DNA of 64,000 nucleotides, taken from positions 19,000,241 to 19,064,240 of the forward strand of contig NC_083565.1 in NCBI RefSeq assembly GCF_019925205.1. Reading direction: 5' to 3'. Shown in pieces: positions 12,868 to 25,380 of the stretch (position 1 is the stretch's first letter; each line of letters begins with the position of its first letter). The notes below the pieces were generated by a model that saw nothing but the letters and a program-made list of their open reading frames with translations, was not told the DNA's origin and made no database searches. The translations under genes and the position numbers were made by a program. Source of the stretch: Metopolophium dirhodum (Eukaryota; Arthropoda; Insecta; Hemiptera; Aphididae).

Positions 12868-13538
12868 ATTAACGTTTTGCAATTTCAACCCATGATAAAT
12901 TATAGAAATCACCAAGTGTCACTAAATGTTTCATAATTATTAGTTTATACATTTATGATTTCTACACTGCTGTAGTAGGATACATATTAAGTTGTATTTT
13001 AATAGTTTTGTCTGAAACTGTCAAAAAGTAAAATGTAATACTCAAAATTCTAAAATAATAAAATTTATAATTATTAATTTATAATTTTATCACAGAATTT
13101 TTCTGTGATATTATTATTTATTATGATAATGAACAATGATAGTAACGTGATAGTGTTATCTCATTGCTACCATATTTGAGATTAACGTTGAAGAACAAGA
13201 AGCAACAATATGAAAATATTGAGAACCAACTTTTATTATATTTATTAATTAATATTATGCTGCATAGTGCAGACTTTCAGTCTGTCACTCTGTTGAGTCT
13301 GTAAATCTCTACTTCTCTGCTACTCGGATGAGCAGTAATAATTACAAATTACTAATTAGTCACATGAGATTGAAAATAACAATTTATAAACTGTAGGTAT
13401 TTATAGTCAACAGTAAGTTGCGGATGGTGGATTGTGGGTATGTCATAAAAAGTTCTGAATACTATTTAAGGACTATAAGAAAACGAAGATTTTGAAAGCA
13501 GTTTATTATAATTCATGAACATCAGCTGAAAATTGAAT
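12868..13538. other. Upstream flank of MOSMO, no gene seen
   Basis: AT-rich sequence immediately upstream of the MOSMO start codon. It probably contains 5' UTR or a 5' intron. No coding exon or named regulatory site was recognised. Confidence 0.35.
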
Positions 13539-13666
13539 GGGCCCCATACACGATCAATAATTATTGTGTCAATTTATTTTTAAAATATCAAAACATTCAA
13601 AACCATTTTGATAGGTACCTATTTATTAGAGAATAATTGATCGTGTATTGTGAATTTTAGGGGCAC
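13539..13666. mobile_element. Short MITE-like inverted repeat (~128 bp)
   Basis: The left arm 'gggccccatacacgatcaat' is mirrored at 13631-13666, whose reverse complement reads 'gtgcccctaaaattcacaat' and then 'acacgatcaattattc'. The shared core is 'acacgatcaataatt'. The arms differ by a small insertion. The element has no coding capacity. Confidence 0.65.
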
Positions 13667-14039
13667 AGGAGCATTAAATCAGTACTTACGAGAAAACATT
13701 TTTTCGACTATTTATACTCAGATGAGAGTTCTGATTTCGTACTTTGGTAGACCGTTCATTATAAATTGTCGTTCTACCCATAGTGGCCAATTTGTTGACT
13801 ACTACTATGATTATCAAACATGATTTCACGTCGTATAACGGAACTCCTATGCTGGCAAAATTACTATAGCCTACAAATTTTAATGCGAAATCAAAATATA
13901 AATAACAGAATTAGCAAAAAAACTAAATGTTTGGACGAGAACTTTTTCATAGAGCCTTAATCTAGGTATGTCTATAGTCTATACCTACATGTTTTTTGGT
14001 AAAATGTGTTTTGGTCATAATTGTTGTGGAATTACATTA

Positions 14040-14146
14040 GGGCCCGTTTTACAATAATAGTTTAAACCTCGGTTATGCACTTACCAGTTACCACTGATTT
14101 TACCGGCCGAATTCAGTTTAACATGTAATACGGCCAATACGGGCCC
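14040..14146. mobile_element. PIF/Harbinger-like MITE copy (~107 bp)
   Basis: This element starts 'gggcccgttttacaataata' after a TTA and ends in 'cgggccc'. Its internal sequence 'tgattttaccggccgaattc' matches, in inverted orientation, the second copy at 26041-26147. The right flank lacks an obvious TTA duplication, so this copy may be altered at that end. Family assignment is inference from the GGGCC-type ends and the TTA target of the other copy. Confidence 0.7.
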
Positions 14147-14807
14147 GTCAGCGGTATAAAATGGCGACGACTGTTGGTCGCGGTGCGCACGCGCGAAGTA
14201 ATACTGCGTAGGTGTTCGTGCGCAGAATGGCTGCGCGCCCGTCGGACAGTACAACAACAAAAACACATCGCGAATCGCGATAACCACAGCAGCTGTGATA
14301 ACCGCATCGTCCATCGTTTTAGTGCTCAGACAGTGCTCTACCATGACATATTTATTTATTATTAATATTTAATTTTCATATTATTTGCTTGTTACTTGCT
14401 TGTGATATAGGTATTTACTATATTGTCGATTGTAATATTAACTAAATATTATATTGTAACGTCGTCAACGATAATGTCGTGGTTTTCTTCTATGATTTCG
14501 TCGTAAAATACAATCGCTTCCGACCACTGAGTACTGGCTACTGACTGATTCTATATTTTGTCGTTATCCTTGGCCCTTGCTCATTGTTGTCTTGACAGGT
14601 TAGGCACCTATTAAAAATTACAATCATAGCAATTAGCAATCGCCTACCGGTCGTTATTAAATCGCCTTTTCGTGTCGAACAAAACATTTCAATTATTAAC
14701 TGTCTACGAATGACGACGGACGGTCGCACGTCGATGACCGCGGAGCCGTGTGAAAGGTCCGGCGAAGCGGCCGCCGCTTGATCGCAGAACCATGACGGCG
14801 TCGAACC
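14100..14807. promoter_or_regulatory. CG-rich promoter-like segment, possibly bidirectional
   Basis: Base composition changes abruptly from AT-rich to CpG-containing at about 14100. A TATAAAA lies at 14155-14161 on the plus strand, directly beside the MITE end. MOSMO points away on the minus strand (start codon at 12867) and a coding-like exon starts on the plus strand at 14808. A shared or paired promoter is therefore plausible. Several overlapping open frames here look like composition artefacts. Confidence 0.4.
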
Positions 14808-15044
14808 ATGGACCGCGCCGGACCACTGCCGCCGCCCAGCGCCTCCGACGTAACGCTGTCGGTGGACAGTTCCAAGGGACGTCTGGTGGTCGACCGGATG
14901 GACTCCATCAGGAACCTGTTCGGGTGTGAGCTGCGGATCGTCAACCGTGGTGGCGGGACGTCCGCGCCGGCGGTTGTTTTCGCCGTTACCATGCTGGACG
15001 AATACGACAAGGCGCCGGACGATCGTTTGATCGATCGGCTAAAG
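14808..15044 (+). CDS. Putative distal alternative first exon of the Regnase/ZC3H12 gene
   Basis: The exon opens with ATG in a strong context ('accATGG'), has an in-frame TGA just upstream, and stays open for 79 codons to a donor 'AAG|GTACCT' in phase 0. Composition is GC-rich and codon-like, unlike the surrounding AT-rich DNA. The peptide contains 'MDSIRNLFGCELRIVNRGGG'; I recognise no domain. The next coding exon found downstream on this strand is the phase-0 Regnase exon at 26336. Splicing to it would give a 632-residue isoform in place of 561. That link crosses an 11 kb intron and is inference. The alternative is the first exon of another gene whose remaining exons I failed to see. Confidence 0.5.
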
Positions 15045-18000
15045 GTACCTAGATAATATCATACTATAAAATATAAATAATTTTACGCGTCGATACTAGT
15101 GCTGCATGACGGTCGATCTTTCGCTTTTTAAAAATAAAAAACCTGTAGTCCCACCATGACGGCTACTACCGTGTCTTACCGTTCGATTAGTTTACGGTTC
15201 ATGTTATAAACTCTAAAGCCTAACTATATAACGAGATTTTGACGGTTAGCTACCTACAGTTGTGTAGGAGGTACACGAAACGAAAACGTATCATAGGTAT
15301 TGTTCGTTCCATTCGCTTTGAAGCCAGTCACCGCCATATTTTGTGACTTGAACTGCGAGTTGACTACCTACTACAGCTACATAATATAATAATATATTAT
15401 TATTATACCTTTAATATGTTAGCAAAAATTCGACATTATAATTGGTAATTAACAGGTTAAGTGACAGTATAATGGTGTCGTTATAATGATGGGTACTGAC
15501 TGATCTGAGTGTTAACTGTTGACTGCTGAATACCTCTCCCCGCGACACCACTTTTCTTTTTTGATCATTAGAATATTGAAACAAAAAGTAGTGGGTTTTT
15601 TTTTTATCAATTTTGAATTACCTGTCTTAGAATTTAGAAACTGTTGTATATCACTATAGTAAAATCCGATTACAATATAGTGTGCAACTTTGACATTTGT
15701 CTCGTCATGCCTTCCTCCTAATGTGTAATTTTCGAAATTTTTCCATGTTAATAGTACCTATCTATATGACAATATTATACTGTTATTGATCTCCAGAGAA
15801 GTAGAGAACGTTTTAAAAGAATTAGTTCTAAAAAGCTCAGTAAAGTAGATCTGTTATAACGTTATTATTATTATTTTTTAATATTCCCTACATTGTAATT
15901 ATTTTTGCTTGAAATTAAGTATTAATAGTGCATTATATACTTCACTTTGAAAATATTTTCATATATAAATAATGTATTGATATGTTTTGATATGCGTTCA
16001 TAATATAATATATTAAAATGTAAACAAAATATTGATTCCCCCCTCACATTACCTAGACTTGATTACGACACTGTGCACATTACGCTACAGTAAATATTAT
16101 CACACGTAAGTGTAAGTATTTATACATACCTACTTACACGTTAATTAGTAGCACCCGGTAGGCATAATATATAATATTTGTCGTCGAAAAACCATGTGAT
16201 GTGCACACAATCAATATTGGATAACCGTAGCCCTAGGTAGGTTCTTATACTGGCTATAATAATATACCTACTATGTGATGTGAAGTGATGTTATAATATT
16301 ATACTACAATGTGTTTTATTAATGAAATATAATTATTGTTATATTGTGTCGCCGCCGCAGCGTCCGAGCGTTTAATTTTTGTATATGCGCCTGCAGGGTT
16401 GCGTAACGAATTCTACGCGCAGATCAGAAACAATATTATAATATTGTAATGCACATATTCGATTAATTATCACGTTTGCTGTGTGCACGGGTACCTAGAA
16501 ATCAATATTTCACCGAATCCTGTTACACATAAAAGCACAATAGAGACATATAAGTCTGCCATTCATATTCATGTATAAAAACATTGTGCCGCAACGTTGT
16601 ACACATATTATTATAAGCACGTGAAAGGCGCCCAAGTACATCCTGTTCGTGTGTGTGTGATTTACTTTCCCTTTCGATAATGGCCTAAATCGTTATTTAG
16701 AATCCATCTGTGTGTCTAGAACGTCCGTAATTGGATTGGTGCTAACAGTTTGGTAGCTATACGGATTTTTGGGTGTTTTTTCGACATTTTTTTTCTCTCC
16801 GATCGCCACTTACTGTTTTCTAAATATACGTTCAGCAAATTATATTTTTTTAACGAACGTTGTCTGTAGCCTGCAAGTGCCTAGACTATTCCTGTATAAT
16901 ATATAGGTATACCGTATTTTTTCCTTGACTAAGCGCGTTCGTTTTCCTTATTTTAAATTCAAATCAAATTAAATGGCGCGTGACTGCTTCCCGGGAGTAC
17001 CGAGTAGGTTTTTCTATATTTCCACAAAAAAGTAATGTAATTAATGTGATAAAATTAGACCAAGTCTGGTTGGTATTGCCTGTAACCAATTTTGAGGTTT
17101 AAATCGTTTAGCGAAGATTTATCAAATCAATAATTGTTTAAAAATCTTATATTTTTAACAGTATTAGGACACAGTATTACATATTCGATACATAAACTAT
17201 AAAGATCCTCTTAAATTTCCTATACATGGTTATTTTCCTGTATGTGTACCTATTTATTAAAGCCTTGAAAAAAACCAGTACACTCATCTATATAGGTAAG
17301 CTACTTAATTTCGATTATTTTTAGCGCGCACCAAGGTGATGTATTTCTCTTTATGTATGTTTATGTATAATTGATACTTTATATATACTGATTTATTTTT
17401 AATAACTCCGGTACTATAGTATAATATTCAACCGATTTTCAAAATCATTATTTATATTGCAAACAACCCAAAGTAAATTTTTCTTGTTCAAATTTTAATC
17501 GAATAAAATAAATCATTATAATAATATATTTATACGTTCTAATTACCTATATAAATGGCATTACTTGTTTTGAAATATTCGAGTTTATTATAATTTAAAC
17601 TGAAGTGCACCAGCTAGTAAAATTATCAACTTATATAATCTTGAACTCTGAAAGCATATACATTTGCTTAGACAGCTGATGTGTGAACATTGAACATAAT
17701 ATTTTGTTGACACGATATTGAAGTTTATACCTAAAATCATAATTATATACATTATCATATAGTAACCTTTATTACAAATTTACATCATATGTAGAGATAA
17801 AAACTTTTTGATCATTTTGGCAGTATAAAATCATTATTATTATTTACTATTCGAAATACTTCGACTTGATGGTATATATACTAGGTATTTGTACCCCATT
17901 AAGTTGTTTTCCAGCTGGGCCTTTTCAGAGAACAAATCAACTTTAGTTAGTATAATAAATTATTACACCTATCGAAAAACGTATCACTGGCTTTGCAATC

Positions 18001-21000
18001 ATATTTTCAGCTGGTTTCCCGATAGAAACAATTATTTACACCCCTTGCAGTTTAATAATATGTGTATTTACAACAACTTAAAATTGTGTAAAATATACAC
18101 CCGCTGATACCTATTCTATATTATGTATAAGAATTAAAATGTTGAATTTTAATATCGGAATTTTTGTTTGGTGTCTTAATGTTATGAAATGTTACAAATA
18201 ATTATAATACAACATTGTTACCTTCGAGTGATCTTCATTTGCGTAAAAAATATTTACTTAAGTATAGGTACCTAATAAATCCGTTTCTTTTTTTGGTATA
18301 ACAGAAGGTAGTGGGCGTTTTTAAAGTGCTCGCTTTCCAAACTCGGTGATTAAATTTTTGTTGCATAGGAATTATGCTTCGATTGTCTTATTGATAATAT
18401 ATATAAAAAATAGTTAGGTAAATTAAAAATTATTGTGGTTTCTATGAGACAATATATTTTCTTACTATAATATTTTATACTGCTACTAGTAAAAATCAAA
18501 TTCTAAACGATAAAATGTCTGATCATTAATTAAGAAATCAGACTGTTAAAATAATACATATAATGTTAATTTATCAACAATTGCGAGTAAAACCAACCGT
18601 AATAATTTCCATGCTGAAATATTTTATATTGTGTAGTCATAGTGTATTCAACCGTACACACCACAATACATTTAATTCATTTTTTAAACAGCGTTTATTA
18701 CACCAAAGTATCTTAAATTGACTTAAATTGTAAAATCTATTAATTTGTTGTTGGATACGTTTATTAATAAATATCCTTACCTATTAAATGCGGTAGGCAC
18801 TATAGTGATTTCTGCATTGTTAACATACTATAGGCTTTAGAATTAAAATAACACTAGGGATAATGTATAATGAGTACATTGTGTATATAGCCAAAAACAT
18901 TGTAAGTCATTGGGTTTTAACCAGCTATTAGTCAGATACTTACATACTATAGGACGAATGTACGATATTTAAAATATGAATTATGAATCCGTTATCGGAT
19001 GTCATATTGTCACGGACCAATATGTTTAGAAGGTCATATTATTCTATACTTGACTTTACTTGATGAACACTTTGGCACTTTCTCTGAGGATTAAAATAAA
19101 CTTCTTTCATGCAATTGTTATAATAACATGAAAAAAAAAACTATTGGGCCGTGCAAAACATTATTATAATATGGTTTGAAAGCGAAATAGAAACGTTCAC
19201 ACAATTTTGTAAAAGTATCATAATGTAGTAATAATTTTAATTTTAAATACATCTATTATTTTCAGTTTATTTGTATTATAACTTATAACTATATTTATCG
19301 TCAAGTAAGAAAACTATATACCTACTTTTTTTCAACTTGAAGTATAAGTATCTGCGAGTGTATGATGAATTGGTTAATTAACATTCTAAAACAAAGCAAG
19401 TCCGATTAAATGTCTTTTTTTTAAATCAAAAAAACTGAAACATAATTAATCGGATAACACCCAAATACACAGTTTTACAACATATAAATACAATATTAAA
19501 ATATTGCTTTGCTCTAAATATAAAAAAATATTGTAGCATAATTTGTTTGATAAGGATGAATATATTTAAGATAGTTTAAATAGTTTACCTAGTTAGAAAT
19601 GAAATTGTAATTTTTTTTAAATAATATCGTATTTTTATGCGAGTATGATATAATATTATAATTTAAATTTATATTTATACCTATATGTATAAGTTAACAT
19701 TTAAATATTGTATTATAATCGATATTATGACCCTTATTTTAACCCAAACCTCGTCGACGATAATGTATAGGAATAATATATTACCACCATAGTGTTTAGT
19801 TATAATTACAGTTTGTTAATTAATTCACTAAGTAAAAAATATACTTGGTTAACATTTTTGGAGCGAAGTAGAGAAATTAATGGATACATTTTTTTCAGGA
19901 AAAAATTGAATTTCATAGAATGATATGAATATATTATAGAATACGTATATATATATGAGAGTATTTAAATTAAGGGGTGAGTACGGAGTGTAATAGCATA
20001 ATATTACGATACCTAATGGTGGTGATTGCATTATCGTGTAATCCTGCAAACAATTTTGTAATGTACTAATGTACGATTTTAATGGATTTATGCGGTGCGT
20101 ATAATTAATAACGAGCATATTTTAATGTGCGCGGGATTATTTAGTTGTAACTAAGTGTGTACTATAAAGACAGATAAACACGGACCGTATACCATAGACT
20201 TCGATAACATAAATTATAATTATTATACAAAAACATATGTGATAGGTAGTATGTAAAACTGCAGTGTATTATAATGACAAGATATAGGTATATAACGTGA
20301 CTTACATATTGTGACAGACGACAGTGATAAACAATTTGAGCTATTTTTCTCTCGAGTGACAAAGAAAATATAGAATAAGAAATGAGTGTATAGAGAAAGT
20401 GTAGAAGATGTTACGATTATATATTAAAATAGAGAATAAACTACCTATAGCTTAGCCGCTAGCCCATGGGTTTCAGGATATTGAAAGGAGTGACCGTGAG
20501 GTGGAAAATATTGGTGAACTGCAGTAATCGAAAAATATGGAAGTTATTATGTAACACCAAAAATATGTAACGAGCAGAGCTGCAGAGATATATTATATTA
20601 GGTATTTAGTTTTATCGAAACCCCGCCGGCAAGATTTTGATGCTGTAAAATATAATAAATGTTTAACAAAGCAATCAAATTGAGGATTAACGAACTTTTA
20701 GAATTCATATTAGGTATGTTAGGTCTTGTAAAATAAATGTGAAGTTTGTGAATACTATAATAATATAATACACTAACCGACGTTGCGGTCGTAAACAATT
20801 TTTGGTTTCAAATTTATACGTTTAATAGTATATAGTTGTATTAATAATAATCAATATAAATGTAATACTTTTATATACCTAAGTATCTACTTCTCATTTA
20901 ACTGTTAGTGTTTAACGTATATTATCGTAAATGCAAAATAATAAATATATTCAGTTTTAACGTATAGACCATAACCATTTTCAAATATAAACAAAAATAT

Positions 21001-24000
21001 CAATATTTTATTGAGTTTAATAATATTTTTAATTATTTTGTTTATTTTATCATCCTTCTAAAGAAATTGTGTTATATAATATTATTCTTATCTCATTAAT
21101 CTATATGAATACTATTTTGTTACCTTTGTTTAGATTCCTGAATAAGATTTCCATCCTCAACTCCCCTCCCCCGCTCCGTTTGAAATTAATTTCATATTGA
21201 TATAGTATTTAAACACAAAGTCTATAAGTTTGTAATAATATATTATTTTCTCTTTCAAAAGAAAATCACATTATACTACAATTTACAATATTACTTAAAC
21301 TTTTGTACATATCGACCATAATTTATTATTATTTATTATGAATGTCGTGTCTTATAAATTATCATATATTTGTGTATTTGAAAAACAACATATCGTTAAA
21401 ACTTAAATTATTATTACGTGTTTCATAATAATAATAATAATAATAATAAATAATGGATTGGTAGGTATTCATTTCGCAATTCTTGAGGAATTCGTATCAG
21501 TGGGACGCTGAAATTTGGATTTATCGACTGTGTCGATTTCGCGATGTATACTAGAAAAGGAGGAAAAACTGATTTTAAATCGTAAACAATATTTATGAAA
21601 TACCACCTGCTTCTGCGACACTTAGCGTTGAAGGTATTAACTTATCGCGTATTATAGTATAGAGTATATAGACCATATTATCATGTGACTATAAAGTTTC
21701 TGTGACGTTAAATTTATACGACCATGTTATAGTCCATAAGATATACAATGGTCGCGGAAAAACATCGTAAACATAATATGGTAAGTACACTGCAGCGCTG
21801 CGAAGACAACTATTTACATTCATATATAACACGAGTAAGCACACGCGCGCGCACACACACATAATTTATACACCGGATTGTGTACTTAACTGTATAAATA
21901 TCACCCGGATGCAACATATATAGTGTTGTACCTATATACTATCTATACGACTTGTGTCGCATCTGCTGCAGTTTTTGTGCATTGGGAATATCGTGCACAC
22001 GTGATGTTGCTGCTGCAGTCCTTAAAATATATAAACACTATACCCGACAAAACAAAAATTCAGTTTCGTCCTGCTAACAAACGTAAAATTTGTGTTGCAG
22101 GGACCGCGTGAAACGTTGCAGGTTTATAGCATAATACGTATATATATCAGGGGGGATAGGGGCCATGGCGTCCCTATAGACATCATAAACTACCTATAAA
22201 TAATAATTTATTGTTTGTCTTGTGAGTTGTGCCATTACAATTATAGGCGGTCAATGGTCACACTGACTGACGTCTGGCCATGTTATTGATAATACAGTAC
22301 CTAGGTATAGGCCTAAATAGGTAAATAGTTAAAAGTAGAATTTTTGGACCAAAAGGATATTGTCAGACCCCTAGAAGATGAATTACACCCGCTATTGATA
22401 TATGTATATAGTGGTTATAAAGCGACACTTAGACGTACACTCCCCTCAGACATTTTTCTAGGTGGTATAAGCTTCAATATTTTTACCTAATATAATATGA
22501 AATGATAATAAATAAATAATGATTGATTTTAAAATTCCTAGTGGGTAGGAAAAGTTCTATCTTGCCGCTTCTTCGGGTGCTTTTTATCGAGGACTTGTAT
22601 AGCGTGCGTGGCGCAACTAGTTAGGGCTTAGCCCCCTGACTCGGGGTCTCATTTATTGAGTTTGCAGTTCTACCTTACTTTCACAATAATTCTCTCTTAA
22701 ATAATTATGTTTTAACGGCTTTCCTTTTTTTTTTGGAAAAATCTACAATTTATATACCTATCTAATAAATGTAAGTATTAGCAATACATATAGATATAAT
22801 ATTTCTCGGTAAAATAAAATAAGTTACTAATTATAGTATACGCTGTAAAAAAAAAATTAAACTTTATGCTGTGACTGTTGATTGGCGAATTTGTTAATTT
22901 CATCGCCGTCACAGTTAATGCTCTCATCGTCATTTCTACTTATATTATATTTTCATGATGGCCAGTGAATTTAAACTTTCTTCCTTGGTAATATAATGTC
23001 TTAAATATAATTGTATTCTTTTCAAACTAGAGAAGAAACGCTCAGTGTTCATCTGATTGGCAACTTGTGTATATGTATAGAGTATAGACATAGACGCTAT
23101 CTTTGAGCTATACATCAGTATTCAAAGTATATAAGTATTAAAAAAAATCATTTTCTCTTTAAAAAAAAAATGTTTGTATTGTCTATGGTATTTTTGGTGT
23201 TATCAAAACATTTAATGCATTTAATGACATTGATTGCTTTTCCGTGGTATTGAGGGAAAATATGCAGCTGAGTCATGTACGAATTAGTTTTAAAGTACGG
23301 ATTTTTTCAAGTGTAGAATATTTTAAGAACTTTTGCGCTTGGTATAAATATTAAATATATAGTTAATGATTTAAAAAAATCATCTATCAAGCCTGGTAAT
23401 GGTGTGTACTGTGTTTGCGTAATGCGCATATAGTGTAATATGTTTGACAGTATAGGTACGTGTGACAATAAACATTATTTGTTGAAGATTGTGTTTCTGG
23501 TCTCAAATTGTGTATTGAAATTAGTTATCTTTCGTGCAATGTATAGTTTTTGATCAAGACTGTTGTTAGGTCCATCTAAAAATATAAAGATATTGAAAAT
23601 CAAAGGATTATAATAAATTTGAACCGTTATTTAATTTTTCCGTTGTTTGTTTATACAACACACATTGTATACTTGTATTCCAACACTCAACAGGTAGGCT
23701 GTCACAGGACATTACATGTGCATACATTAATATTTCGTTTATATTATGTATTAAATACATTTTATACATTTTACATATAAATATAAATTATATATATATA
23801 GCTTCATATTAGTGGCTCATCTCGCAGATGTATTTAAATTTTGCGAACAATTTTATGTTTTTCACATAACAAAAATAATAATACCTAGTTATTTTATCCA
23901 AAGGTTTTATTATAATATCTAAAATTTTCGTATAGCATCTCATCCACTTTTCTTATGAATGACGAAATCCTATTGTGATTTATATCGCTATTTAGGAAGT

Positions 24001-24820
24001 ATACAGATTACGCCGTTACCTCCAGTGGCCCAAAAATTACAATTACAATTTAATTCAAACATTTTAAATTTCATTCTATGATTGGTTTTCACTTATTGTT
24101 GATGTGGTTGTGCACATACATATGAATAATATAACGCATATTATACAATCCTTAAAACATTTTATTGGTTCAGAAAATGATTTCATACTAATTATATTGT
24201 TGTCAAGACTAAGAATTATTGTATTCTATGAATATTTTCATTAATTATAATATTATGTACCTTTTATACACCTAAATAATAATAATATTATATATTATAA
24301 TTTAGAATATACATATATTATTTATTTATTAAAATATGGTCTGGTAGCCCAATGTGGTTACATTACAATAATACCATTCAAATATTATATTTAAGTACAC
24401 ATATTATCTAGTCATGTTTTTTTACTGCAATAATATATACCTAGACCGAATATTGACAGTAATACAGTATACAAGTGTGACTTTTAGTGTAAGGATTAAG
24501 GGATGTGCATAATTTTAACACCCCCGCGATGTTTTAAGTTTATATTGGGTCGGCGCTCTCTCATACATACACTGCGGCTCTAGTGACCAGTTGTAGGGCC
24601 TCCCTCAACATTTGCCTCGAACACCTGTAGTAGCTGTGTATGTCTCGAAACTCGTGCAAATCGAACGTATTCAATATTGTGCCTAACTGCCTAAGCACGG
24701 TGCGCGAATATACACCATTTTAATTTATTACTATAGCTCCCAGTTACCTATGTGCCTCTCCTGCTGCAGGCATATAGGTACGCCTATCTATTTAATAGTT
24801 TAGGTAGGCCATTTTTCGTG
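15045..24820. other. Long AT-rich non-coding stretch, possible large intron
   Basis: No coding exon was recognised over almost 10 kb. It contains many AT and AAT microsatellites, such as (AAT)n at about 21426-21450, a CG/CA repeat at 21842-21861, and scattered copies of 'taggtacct'. A less AT-rich patch lies at about 22550-22690 and another at 24545-24720; neither reads as a gene. If the exon at 14808 belongs to the Regnase gene, this is its first intron. Confidence 0.4.
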
Positions 24821-24859
24821 CCTATATGGTATATAGTAATATAATATTTATTATGTATA

Positions 24860-25380
24860 AAACCAACGATGTGACCCTGCGCGCGCCCTCCAAAAAGTCG
24901 ACGGCGGTGGCGTTCGGGTCCGTTAACCCTTTTTTCACTTTACGCATACCTACCTGTTGCACATTGCACGCCGCTGACACGCTCGCGCCCGCACGCACAC
25001 GCACGCGTATTTTTGTAATAATATTCCGCGTGTGTGAGTGTAAGTGCGCTCGCCGCCACCGCCGCACGCTCGTAACCGCCCGTGACGGTGGGCGGCCGTA
25101 GCAGACCTTCACTCCCGGAAGCGAGCGAGCGCGCGGCGGCGGTGGAAACGACGACGGCGACGACGACGACGATTCGGGTCAGTGTCGTGTTGTTTCTCCC
25201 GGATCCGCCGCGCGGCGGCAGTCCCCACGACACGGAGCTCATCCGGATCCGCCACCGCGCGCCGCCGCCGCATCAGTACACGGTTGGCCGTCGCGCAGCG
25301 CAGCAGTCTCTCGCGTCGCGCACCGTCACATATCAACATCCCGTCGCACGTCACAACGCCGATTTTTCCGACTCGCAACC
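24860..25380 (+). promoter_or_regulatory. CG-rich proximal promoter and 5' UTR of the Regnase gene
   Basis: A sharply bounded CpG-rich block directly precedes the short first coding exon at 25381. It includes purine/pyrimidine stretches with repeated 'cgacga' near 25145-25175. Reading frames are open on both strands and all overlap, as expected of CG-rich non-coding DNA. Position and composition suggest a CpG-type promoter plus 5' UTR. No specific binding site is claimed. Confidence 0.5.

Noticed and set aside
14081..14344. Minus-strand frames of 87 and 64 codons upstream of MOSMO
   Set aside because: MOSMO already has a complete conserved start at 12867; these frames overlap each other and partly cover a MITE.
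24822..25242. Minus-strand frames of 96 and 100 codons
   Set aside because: Antisense to the proximal Regnase promoter and 5' UTR; open only because stop codons are rare in CG-rich DNA.
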